Below, in pieces: positions 20,420 through 29,630 of a stretch of 64,000 nucleotides of DNA. The notes beneath the pieces were generated by a model that saw only the letters and a program-made list of their open reading frames with translations, was not told the DNA's origin and ran no database searches. Every line of letters begins with the position of its first letter. The stretch's first letter is position 1. Where the stretch lies: positions 372,001-436,000 of the forward strand of contig OOIN01000031.1 in the NCBI GenBank assembly GCA_900323505.1, in the 5' to 3' direction. A program made the position numbers and the translations under genes. This stretch comes from Ustilago trichophora. Its lineage: Eukaryota > Basidiomycota > Ustilaginomycetes > Ustilaginales > Ustilaginaceae.

Positions 20420-23353
20420 ATGTTCGGAAGTCAGTTTCAGACTCAACCGTTTGGCCAATCCACGCCCGGTTACTATCCCCACATGTCCGCCCAACAGCAG
20501 CAACAGCACGCCCAACAACACCACCAAAATCAGTTTGCATGGATGCAGTACCAGCAAATGTTGCAGGCACAGCATTTCTACGGCCAACAGCAGCAGCACC
20601 AGCAGCAGCACCAGCAGCAGCAGTCTCAAGCTTCGCCCTCGAGCGAGATTGGTCCAGGTCCAGACAGTCGTCGCCGCACCTCGTCCACCCCTCAGCGACC
20701 CCAGCACATTACCTACAACGACACGTTCCGACGTGAACAGCAGCAGGGCGGTCAGATCCTTGCGCCCTTCCCCGGTGTCTCGTATGCGGGCGGTGTGCCT
20801 CAGCTCAACCAGATGCGCAGCTTCAATGGTCAGCCTATGCCTGCAGGTCAATTCGGCCAAGTGGCTCCATCCGGTCATTCGGCTTCCTCTTCTGTCTCGT
20901 CTGCAGGTGGATTCCACCCTTACCGCAGAACACAACGCGGTAACTCGGACATTGGCGCCACCAATACCCAAAACTTCCCTTCCAGTGGTGTAGCTGCCGC
21001 TCCTGCCGTCGGATCTGCCGCAGCTGTTCCGCGCGTGCGCACTTCGAGCGCTGCCTCGCAGTCTTCGTCGCGAGAAACCTCTCCCATGCTCGCTGCTGAG
21101 CGCAAACGCGGCTTTGGTGGGGTTCCTTCTTCGGCTTCCGCACCAGGTCTTGCTAGCACCAACTCTGCCAAGAATGTTCCTGGCGCTGGCTCATCTCAGG
21201 TCGGACTTGCACACTTGCGTGGTGCTCCACCACGGACCAACAGCCAGTCTTCACTCGCGTCGGATGCTTCCTCCAGAACGGCTACCGCTTCTGCTGGAGG
21301 AGCTGGTGGTGGTGGGAGTGTCGCACCACCCGTCCACCAGCGTTCCGATTCTGCCACCTCGATTCAATCCATCAACACTTCCCAACGCGTCCAGCCTCCG
21401 AGTCTCGCCAACTCGAAGAAGCCTTCGCCATTGTCGCGACAAGCAGCCAAGGATGACGATGAGGAGGCCGTCTACGGTGGAAGCGACGATGACCGCGTCG
21501 ACGGTGGCCGCTCCACTCCCATGCCAGGCTACGCTCCCAAAGCATCCAAGAAGACGGGTCTCTCCAGCAAGCTCCGCAAGGCCTTGTCCTTCTCCAACAT
21601 GAACGACATTCAACAAAATGGTGCTTACGGTGGCTCGTCGGCGGCCGCGGCTGCCCGACGACCCAACAACAGCGTCTTTGGCCGTGATCAGCTCGGCGGT
21701 CTTCCCAACTCGTCTGGAGACACGAACGCATCCACTGGATCTACTCGATCCACTTCGCCTCCTCGCACCCCTGACAACGGTGCCGCACTGCCTGGCTCAT
21801 CGGGGGCCTCGATCACATCACGAAGAGGCACGCGGCCGCCTCTCTCGAACAACAACGAGGGCAAGCGCAGCATCTTTAACCGCAAGTTCAACTCTTCCAC
21901 CGATAACATCTCGATCTCGTCGACCGTCTCGAGTGCATCGGTCATGCTGCGCAAGGTGGGCAATCTTGGCAAGCTGGCCCGTCGACACTCGCTCATGGGC
22001 CTCACCAACATGTTTAACAAGGAAAAGGATCGTGAAGGCCGAGACGGCATTCATGGTGACTCGTTCGGAACTATGCCCACCGCTTCGGACGACTCGGCCA
22101 TCAATACCAAGTCCAAGAAGAGTAGCAAGAGCAAAAAGGGTATTCCTGCCTCCGCTTCCATCACTCATGCCACCGTTGAGCTCGAGAGTGCACGTGTCAC
22201 CGATGCAGGCATGACACCCGCTGCCTCGTACGTGCGACAGCATCAGCTTCAGATGCAGGCCCAAGCAGAGGCCGAGGCGCGCGCTGCTCGTGAACGTCTG
22301 GAGTCGGAAGCAAAAGCTCGAGAGGCGGGCGAGAACCGCCAAAAGATGATAGAAAAGGAAAAGGAGCGCCTCAAGTCGAAGCGCGGTTGGCGCAAGAAGT
22401 TTGGCAGCAGCAACGGTGGCAGCATCAGCTCGATCACTTCGGATGCGCCGACCGGGCTTGAGACTACCTATGCTGAGCCCGAGTCCTATACAGACGGTGT
22501 CAATGGTCAGCACAATGCTGAGCCTATTGTCTCTGCTGTTGCTCCTCAGATTTCGATCCCATACGGTGAAGAAGGTGGATTTGATGCTTCGTTTGACAGC
22601 GAATTGCTTGAACCGCCCCACATGCCGGCCGCTGGCGGCCTGGGTGGCGAAGACTCTGGCGACGAGTTTGAAACCGACAGCCTGCGTCACTGGGGTGAAG
22701 GGATCGAGAGGTCGCGTGCCAGTGCAGCTCAGTTCAAGAATCCTAAAGGTATCTTGAAGAAGACAGCTTCCACTCCCGATCTCTCGCTCAGCGGCGGCTT
22801 CGAGAAGCCATTTGCAGGTCGCATTCGAGCCAACTCGTACGACGCTCCTCAGTCGGCCTCGGTTTCTTCAGCATTGCACAGCCCGAGCACCATGACGCAC
22901 ATCTCGAGCAGCACGGCTGGCGTGGAGCGTCTGGATGGTGTGGGCGGAAAGACTGACTCGCCTACTTCTTCGCGACCAGGATCGCGCTCAGGCGACTTTC
23001 CGCCACGATCTGCCTCGCCCGGTTCGATCCAACACGCAGGTGGCGTGTTGGGCCATCATTCGAACTCTTCGATGCCTACACTGTCGTTAATGATGGATCC
23101 TGCCGCTGACTTCCTGCCGCAGCGATCGGTGACGGCGCCGAGCCAGCCCAAGAAGAAGCTGTCGTTTGCTGATGACCTCATCTTCCACTCGACGTGGCCT
23201 GCCACGGTATACGACCGACGCGGTGAGCAGGCGACATGCAATCGACTCACACCGCTGTTGGCTCAACGCATCAAGGAGGAGCTCAACACGTACAAGATGG
23301 AGGAGATGGCTGTTGCACCATCGAGCCGCATCTATACGCACTTCTTTGTCTAA
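20420..23353 (+). CDS. Bni4-like protein (probable PP1-targeting scaffold)
   Basis: A 977-residue single-exon, largely disordered protein. It begins with MFGSQFQTQPFG and a Gln/His-rich stretch (residues about 28-75), followed by Ser-rich sequence, SKLRKALSFSNMND near 380, a basic helix-prone segment (about 600-665, AEARAARERLESEAKAREAG), and a strongly ordered C-terminus from 911. That end contains KKKLSFADD, then TWPATVYDRRGE, ATCNRLTPLLAQRIKEELN and SRIYTHFF. From memory, this C-terminal block is the conserved part of fungal Bni4, which brings the phosphatase Glc7/PP1 and chitin synthase III to the bud neck. The KLSF sequence fits a PP1 docking (RVxF-type) motif. The assignment rests on this block alone; the rest is not conserved enough to recognise. 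Confidence 0.65.
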   Translation: MFGSQFQTQPFGQSTPGYYPHMSAQQQQQHAQQHHQNQFAWMQYQQMLQAQHFYGQQQQHQQQHQQQQSQASPSSEIGPGPDSRRRTSSTPQRPQHITYNDTFRREQQQGGQILAPFPGVSYAGGVPQLNQMRSFNGQPMPAGQFGQVAPSGHSASSSVSSAGGFHPYRRTQRGNSDIGATNTQNFPSSGVAAAPAVGSAAAVPRVRTSSAASQSSSRETSPMLAAERKRGFGGVPSSASAPGLASTNSAKNVPGAGSSQVGLAHLRGAPPRTNSQSSLASDASSRTATASAGGAGGGGSVAPPVHQRSDSATSIQSINTSQRVQPPSLANSKKPSPLSRQAAKDDDEEAVYGGSDDDRVDGGRSTPMPGYAPKASKKTGLSSKLRKALSFSNMNDIQQNGAYGGSSAAAAARRPNNSVFGRDQLGGLPNSSGDTNASTGSTRSTSPPRTPDNGAALPGSSGASITSRRGTRPPLSNNNEGKRSIFNRKFNSSTDNISISSTVSSASVMLRKVGNLGKLARRHSLMGLTNMFNKEKDREGRDGIHGDSFGTMPTASDDSAINTKSKKSSKSKKGIPASASITHATVELESARVTDAGMTPAASYVRQHQLQMQAQAEAEARAARERLESEAKAREAGENRQKMIEKEKERLKSKRGWRKKFGSSNGGSISSITSDAPTGLETTYAEPESYTDGVNGQHNAEPIVSAVAPQISIPYGEEGGFDASFDSELLEPPHMPAAGGLGGEDSGDEFETDSLRHWGEGIERSRASAAQFKNPKGILKKTASTPDLSLSGGFEKPFAGRIRANSYDAPQSASVSSALHSPSTMTHISSSTAGVERLDGVGGKTDSPTSSRPGSRSGDFPPRSASPGSIQHAGGVLGHHSNSSMPTLSLMMDPAADFLPQRSVTAPSQPKKKLSFADDLIFHSTWPATVYDRRGEQATCNRLTPLLAQRIKEELNTYKMEEMAVAPSSRIYTHFFV

Positions 23354-24192
23354 ACGCCAAATTCGGCCCCGCATCGATCCTCTTGCTCCTTCTGCTTCCT
23401 TCGCATATCAACCTTTTTGCAACTTGCTTGCTTTTATTCAACATCTTACCCTGCTCTCGTCTCATTCCTCCCCCGTCATTTAGCCCCCGAAAAAAAGTCT
23501 CTATCTCTGGCGAAGCATCATCGTCGCACCCTCATCACCCTTGGTATCGTTCTTTCACACACACACACACACACACCATTCTGCCAGATTCAAAACGCTT
23601 TTCACCTCAGTTCGTCACACATCGCTCGTTGTTTCGCCTTTCCAACACTTTTGCTCTCTCATCGCCTCATCATAGTTTCCGATCCGTCTCTCTCATCTCT
23701 CTCTCTCTCCACATCTTTGCATTTCCCATTCACTGATTCGGTCTCATGCCATGCTCACGTCGTCGTGTTCTTCAATCTGAAAAAGTCTTCCTTGTTGGCT
23801 GCCTCGATGGCTGCTCCTCCTTACAATGCTGGGCAGTGTGTTGCTGTATTGGGTTATCGGTCATGTGGAGAGTGAGGGCGTTGGGCTCACGTGCGGCTAT
23901 TCCAAGGATGTGATGTTGGATTCGAGGGTGACAGGTCTGAAAATAGCAATTCAGCCAACGCGAATCCATCTCGGTGTGTCAGCGTGACTGCCGGCGACTC
24001 CTTTGTCACACTGGCACAGCCATGTTACAGCCATCCAATCTAGAATCGCAAACGACAGATCTCTCACACAACCTCCTCATAGTCAGCCAAGGTGAGAAAG
24101 AGAGAGGGAGCGACATTCACCCGCCTAAAAAGAAGTCGCTGCTTTTTGCTGGAGAAGGAGTGATCCGTGCACAGACAGTCGGAAATATGTGC

Positions 24193-24220
24193 GTACTGTA
24201 CAGTACTGTACAGTACAGTA
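24193..24220. repeat. Palindromic TACTG/CAGTA pentamer array
   Basis: Alternating TACTG and TACAG units containing two copies of the self-complementary TACTGTACAGTA core. Confidence 0.85.
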
Positions 24221-24441
24221 TGTAACCCCTACACTGCACGCTTCTGATGGTCAGGGTTCCACTCTCTCAGTCTCTAGCTCAGCTCGCTCCTTTGGAGAAG
24301 CGGCGGTGAATGGAGGAAGCGAAACGGGTGAAATGAAAGGCAAGGAGTTGCCACGGGCGGGCAGAAAAAGGGCAGCTTGGCACGTCGATCGGTGGGTCTG
24401 CGTGAAAAGAGCATGGATGGGCGGGGCCAGCTTACAGGTTT

Positions 24442-24476
24442 GTACTGTACTGTACGGTACAGTACTGTACAGTACA
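24442..24476. repeat. Palindromic TACTG/CAGTA pentamer array
   Basis: A second array 220 nt from the previous one, with one variant TACGG unit. The left half is TACTG phase and the right half CAGTA phase, so a single strand could fold into a hairpin. Confidence 0.85.
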
Positions 24477-24637
24477 CAGTGCAAAGTACAAAAAAGAAGA
24501 GTTTTGGGTGGAGAACACGCTACTTTGGGCGGAATCACACTTCCGCTTTCTTGCGCTTCTGCTGCCTCCACGCTCCAACTGTTTCGTCATCGTGAAATGC
24601 ATCTGCAGATTAACTGCACAGACCCTCTCCTTTTTCC

Positions 24638-24663
24638 TTTTTTTTTTTTTTTTTTTTTTTTTT
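24638..24663. repeat. Poly(T) tract, 26 nt
   Basis: Uninterrupted T run in the intergenic region upstream of the OSH gene. Confidence 0.95.
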
Positions 24664-24909
24664 CCCTCTCTTTTTGAACAAATTTCTGGGCTGAGCTCAG
24701 GTGCATGATTGTGTTGAGTATTTGTAAATGATAGCAGATTTTTTTTTCTCTCAATTGACAGCACAACCGGTGCTTAACTTGCTTTTCCCCTCTTTCTCCA
24801 AATATAAAGATCCAAAATCCAAAATCCAAAAAAGAAGGAGAGAGAGTACAGTAGACATCGTCATGGCTTGGGACCGCTGAAAATGCTCACTTCTCCTCGC
24901 TCCTTTTTT

Positions 24910-24949
<40 letters not shown>

Positions 24950-25609
24950 GCCAAATTGGACCTCCGCGACTGAGTGACTGAGTAATTGCCCATTTTGCGA
25001 CTTCCATGTGCCAGAAGTGATGTGTGCGATGTTGCCCCTGTCACACTCTCAGACTCGGATTCACAACTCTCGTGCCCTGTGCTCGCGCTCTCGCCCCCTC
25101 GCTTTCGCTCTTTCCTCCTTTGCTGCTTGCTCATCGTTTGCCTCCACCACCATTTCAACACCATCCCCATACGATTGCGATCGAAACCGCCCCATCCATA
25201 CATCGATTCGGTCTTCGATATCGACGCTTACCGGCCACAAGTTTTCCATTGAGAGTCTACTCTCCAACCCCCACATTGCATCTGCCAACACAAACCAACC
25301 CCACCTCGCACAAACGCCATTCCGCATCCAGCAAATCTCAGCTGGTGTCATCTTGGCTTCTTTGAGGCTGACTGCGATCTTTCAGATTTGATCGCACACT
25401 AAGCTACAAGCTGCTCAACGCTGAATAGCTGCATTCTGCCCTAGGACAATTCTACGGAAGCGCAGCTCAGCCAAGGCATCTCATCCCGCTGCATAACTTG
25501 CGTACATCTTTTTTCCTGCCTGGTTTTCTCAAACGCATCCGATCTCAGGCAGCCATCCTTCCTGCTCCAGCACACTTCCAGAGCTGCTCTCTCCATCTCG
25601 TTCGCCGCC

Positions 25610-26809
25610 ATGGGTCTGCTCGATCATGTCAGCGGCGCCGTCTCGGGCGCCAAGTCGCACATCAAACCCACCAAGGAAGACCGTCCTCCCGAGGGTGCTT
25701 CTGCCGATGACACTGAGGAGCTCGACGAAGAGTCGGGCAACATCCTCATGTCGCTCATCGGTCAGTTACGCATAGGTATGGATCTCTCCAAAGTGACTCT
25801 CCCCACTTTCGTCCTTGAACCTCGTTCCATGCTCGAGCGTATCACCGACTTTATGTCACATCCCGACCTCATCTTTGGTGCTGGCAAGATTGATTCCCCC
25901 GAAGAGCGCTTTCTCCACATTACACGCTACTATCTCTCGGGATGGCATATCAAGCCAAAGGGTGTCAAGAAGCCCTATAACCCCATCTTGGGCGAATTCT
26001 TCCGCTGCACTTACAACTACACGGACGGTACCAAAGGCTACTATATTGCCGAACAGGTCTCCCACCATCCACCCGTCAGTGCCTACTACTACGTTTCACC
26101 CGAGAACAACCTGTTGATCTACGGAGAGCTCAAGCCCAAGTCCAAGTTCCTCGGCAACTCGGCTGCCACCATCATGGGCGGTGAGAACCGCGTTGTGCTG
26201 CTCGACCGTCAAGAAGATGGCGAGTACCAGATCTCCATGCCCAACATGTACGCGCGCGGCATCCTTTTTGGACGAATGGTGCTCGAACTCGGCGACACTT
26301 CCAAGATCCGCAACGATGCCAACGATCTCAGCTGCGATGTCGAGTTCAAAACCAAAGGTTATTTCACCGGAACGTACAACGCCATCGGAGGCAAAGTCAC
26401 CAAGGGCAGCAAAACGGTCGGTGAAATTACTGGAAAGTGGAGCGACTCGATGGACTACAAGGAATCTTCTTCGGGCAAGCACGAGGAGCTGTTTGACGCG
26501 CATAAGGCCACCATTGTGCAAAAAGAAGTGATTCCAGAGGATCAACAGGAGGAGAACGAATCTCGTCGATTGTGGAGCAAAGTTACCGAGGGAATCAAGG
26601 AGAAAAACCTCGACAAGGCCACCGAGAACAAGAGTGCGATCGAAGAGAAGCAACGTGCACTTGCAAAGGAGAGAGAGGAGAGCGGATCCACTTGGGAACC
26701 TAGATTCTTTGTCCAAAAGGGAGAAAAATACTACCCCAGGATCCAGGCTTTGCCCAGTGACGAGTATAGGCCACAGGTGGTGGTTGAGTACTTTGCCAAA
26801 TCGGGGTAA
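25610..26809 (+). CDS. KES1: Oxysterol-binding protein homologue, OSH4/KES1 type
   Basis: A 399-residue single-exon protein starting MGLLDHVSGAVSG. It consists of the OSBP-related lipid-binding domain with no PH or ankyrin domain, as in yeast Osh4/Kes1. Seen: the lid region followed by LRIGMDLSKVTLPTFVLEPRS, the family loop NPILGEFFRC, and the diagnostic signature EQVSHHPPVS at residues 148-157, where the two His bind phosphoinositide phosphate. GGKVTKGSKTVGEITGKW and an amphipathic charged region near residues 310-355 follow. Osh4 proteins exchange sterol for PI4P between ER and Golgi membranes. Length is close to the yeast protein (434). Confidence 0.95.
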   Translation: MGLLDHVSGAVSGAKSHIKPTKEDRPPEGASADDTEELDEESGNILMSLIGQLRIGMDLSKVTLPTFVLEPRSMLERITDFMSHPDLIFGAGKIDSPEERFLHITRYYLSGWHIKPKGVKKPYNPILGEFFRCTYNYTDGTKGYYIAEQVSHHPPVSAYYYVSPENNLLIYGELKPKSKFLGNSAATIMGGENRVVLLDRQEDGEYQISMPNMYARGILFGRMVLELGDTSKIRNDANDLSCDVEFKTKGYFTGTYNAIGGKVTKGSKTVGEITGKWSDSMDYKESSSGKHEELFDAHKATIVQKEVIPEDQQEENESRRLWSKVTEGIKEKNLDKATENKSAIEEKQRALAKEREESGSTWEPRFFVQKGEKYYPRIQALPSDEYRPQVVVEYFAKSG

Positions 26810-27986
26810 GCGATTGGAGGAGAGGGGCAAGAAATACTTAGGATAAACGATTCTCTTCTTCAAGAGATCAAGGTTGCGTCGATCATGTCTCATCTTCTTC
26901 GCTGACGAAGAATTTGCCTATAACGACCTACTGACGTTGCCCTACCAACCTGCTACGCCTACCGCCCGCACTCTTTCCTAATCTATTACACCCACCCACT
27001 CTTACACACGCCTATATACACGCTATCCTTCCTTCTTTACACGTCACACGCTGCCCTTTCTCCTTTTTCTTCTTCTTGGTTCTTCTGTCCCCTTTGTTGT
27101 TGTTTCTTAATACACAGTCGAATGATCTGAATCAGTGAATGAACGCAAACTTTGATATCTTCTTGGAATACGTAAATGAATGTGAGATGATGCTCTTATG
27201 CGAGCTTTATTTGCACGGTTGGAAGGTTTAGTGTCGAGTCAGAAGGGGCATTTAAGAAGTTGTGCTGTATTAGGGGTTGGGGCTATCGGGAGGTTGTGCG
27301 GATGAGATCTCAGACTGAAGTTGGAGAATCGGGTCAGGTACACGCGTTTAGTGAGACGCGCGCTAGCTGGCTGGCGGGGGTTTGGTCGACGCGTAAATTG
27401 ATATGAACGCGACTGAATTAGGAGTAGAATTTCATTTGTGAATGAATGTAAGTGCTGATATGATGGTGCACTTACCTCGCTCGCTTTGTCTGTATCACTT
27501 TGTATGCTCTTTCTAGAGATCACACAAGCTTCCGCCCCACCAATTCGCTGAGAGGCTTTTGCTTACACCGTTGAACCGAAGTACCAATCTCTTGTTTTCG
27601 CACCATCCTATCTCTTGTCCCATCGCATTTTCGCACCATACCTATTCACACCTCCAAACGATTGCACTGTAGGACAACGACAACGACAGCCAGACCTACA
27701 CCTCTTCACTATACCACGTCTCGGACCGGAACAACCACCGCAGACCTATCCCAGGCATCTTCTCGTTGATCGACCTTGCACCCTTTTGGAGTACTACCCG
27801 TTGCTTCATACAGACATTTCTTCGCTCGACTTTCTTTCCAAGAACCTCGTCATTATCCACTTCCCATAGCACCATCGCCCACCCTCACTCTCTCAAGCCG
27901 CACAATAGCTACTGCTATACCACCCAATCATAGTATCACCAATACAACCACAATATCACTCGGCCTTCTGCATACAGTCAACCATC
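26810..27986. other. Intergenic region; no gene seen
   Basis: About 1.2 kb. The first 350 nt are CT-rich and probably the 3' end of the OSH gene; the last 450 nt (CA-rich) look like a promoter and leader for the next gene. No frame is supported. Confidence 0.45.
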
Positions 27987-29117
27987 ATGTCCTCCTCCCA
28001 TCCCATCACTGCGGGCGGTGCAGCGGCAGAGTACACCCACAAGTTTAAAAAACACTTTGGTGATCGACCCACCTCTTTTGCTCTCTCTGGCCACTCCGCC
28101 ACCTCCCGTACATCATCATCATCATCATCATCCATCCCTGCCTCGCTGGTGATGGATCCATTCGCCGCCTCTGCCTCTACCTCAACACCTTCCTTTCCCC
28201 GTCCACCAAGCAGCAGCTCTGGATCTGCACCTAGCACCCCAAGCACCTCGTCAACCATCCAACAAACCTTCGCACCAGCATCGGCCACCACAGTGGGACC
28301 GAGTAACTTGGACAATGATAAGCACAATACACTTGCAAATTTGGGCTACCGGATCAGGGCTCGCGTCAATCAGGGCTACTTGCGCACTTCTTCCTCCAGC
28401 ACAGTACCTTTTGGAGAAGCAGGAGCAGGGGGAGGAGGGTTTAGGTCGGAACGAGATGTGTTGGCCAATGTGACGAATACCAGACGTGGATGGAGTCGGG
28501 TTAGCACTGCACCTAGTGTCTGTACGACCTTCGACGGATTGCGTGGGGGAACCGAGGCGATGGATACCGACATGGACACGACATCCAAGGTTGTGCCCCC
28601 GGCAGAAGTCGCGTTTAAGCGCGGCAGAAGTGTCGATAGCGATCTCGAAGAGGAACAAGAAGAATCACCGCAATCTACGCAGAACACAATATTGGATCCA
28701 ACAAGACGCATTGCAGGAATGCCAAAACTCAGCTTCACCTCTTCCACCTCTTCATCTTGTTCATTTTCTTCCTCACTCTCATCGGAAATGTGTCCTCCCT
28801 CTAGTTGCACTTCTGGTTCGTCTCTACAACCGAAATCATTTGGAGTTGGAGGAAGAAGTCTCTCCCGCTCTAAAAGCTCTTCAACTTCTCCTTTTACCTC
28901 CGATCCTAACATCTTGGAGCCAAATTTCTCCACAGCAACAGGAAAAGCGACAGGGACAGGGACACGGTTATTCGTCCCTTGCGAAGACGAAGAAATGTCC
29001 TCTTTGGTCCATAGCAACAACATTGACGTAAACCTTTTTGCTACTGAACCTGCTACTGGTACTGGTGGTGGTTGTGGATACGATTTTTCTACTCACTTTG
29101 ATCGCACTGACTTCTAG
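27987..29117 (+). CDS. Ser-rich protein with a Spd1/Dif1-like (RNR inhibitor family) motif
   Basis: A 376-residue single-exon protein starting MSSSHPITAGG. Most of it is Ser/Thr-rich and apparently disordered, including a Ser run near 45. The only segment I recognise is residues 119-132, LGYRIRARVNQGYL, preceded by NTLAN. In ascomycete members of the ribonucleotide-reductase-inhibitor family (Spd1, Dif1, Sml1 group) I recall a similar short block with a Gly-aromatic/Met-Arg-x-Arg core and a C-terminal x-x-x-Gly-Tyr. An acidic stretch with an aromatic (LFVPCEDEEM) lies near the C-terminus. If correct, the protein would restrain or relocalise ribonucleotide reductase. This rests on one short motif and is tentative; otherwise call it a hypothetical protein. 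Confidence 0.45.
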   Translation: MSSSHPITAGGAAAEYTHKFKKHFGDRPTSFALSGHSATSRTSSSSSSSIPASLVMDPFAASASTSTPSFPRPPSSSSGSAPSTPSTSSTIQQTFAPASATTVGPSNLDNDKHNTLANLGYRIRARVNQGYLRTSSSSTVPFGEAGAGGGGFRSERDVLANVTNTRRGWSRVSTAPSVCTTFDGLRGGTEAMDTDMDTTSKVVPPAEVAFKRGRSVDSDLEEEQEESPQSTQNTILDPTRRIAGMPKLSFTSSTSSSCSFSSSLSSEMCPPSSCTSGSSLQPKSFGVGGRSLSRSKSSSTSPFTSDPNILEPNFSTATGKATGTGTRLFVPCEDEEMSSLVHSNNIDVNLFATEPATGTGGGCGYDFSTHFDRTDF

Positions 29118-29448
29118 ACCTTTGGGGTCGGAAGATTATATACCTTGTAACTTAACTTGTGTTGTTTTTTCCTCGCATTGTTTTCTTTTTCTTGTTTCTT
29201 TCTTGGTTGGGTCTGATCTAAGGCCGTACAGTATATGTGAGCATTTCGTTCTTGAAGTCTTGAGTTCGCTGGCTCCTGAGCACCTCAACGCTCCAGGTAC
29301 ACCAGCCAGGAGGCGACTATTAATCTCGATAGGACAAGCACCCCCTGTTTGCTGAAGGCCGCTAGAAGCAGGCTAGGATTTTCCCAATCCATTGGGTTCA
29401 TCGCCCAATGTTCCTTTGATCGGGGCCAGCCCCGATTCCTGCCCATCC

Positions 29449-29493
29449 TGTCAGCTCCTCCAGCCCCTCCTGTCAGCTCCTCCAGCCCCCTCC
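29449..29493. repeat. Short tandem duplication in the LINE 3' region
   Basis: A 22-nt unit starting TGTCAGCTCCTCCAG is present twice in direct succession, the second copy with one extra C. It lies beyond the ORF2 stop and may be part of the 3' untranslated region of the element. Confidence 0.7.
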
Positions 29494-29630
29494 TTGTCTT
29501 CCCGCCTCGCATATTGTCCAGGCCATCTCCCCCTGGACCGGGTGTCATAGGTGCTGGGGGATCACACTCCCTGGCATGCGGATGGGCTTACGCTCCCATC
29601 TTGTGCGATCCCTGTACTGAGTATGCCAGG

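Larger units (their letters stand above)
23354..25609. other. 2.3 kb intergenic region with pentamer arrays and CT repeats
   Basis: No supported gene. It contains a CA run (23547-23569), two large TACTG/CAGTA arrays (24193-24220, 24442-24476), a T26 run (24638-24663) and a CT run (about 24912-24948), followed by a CT-rich leader to the OSH gene. Confidence 0.5.

Noticed and set aside
20405..20971. Leu-rich 'membrane' frame antisense to the Bni4-like gene start
   Set aside because: The Leu runs are antisense translations of CAG/CAA Gln repeats; there is no independent support.
29290..29630. Poly(A) tail or target-site duplication of the LINE
   Set aside because: I looked for a T-run or short repeat at the 3' side and a matching repeat near 38.5-38.7 kb but found no clear pair, so exact ends are left open.
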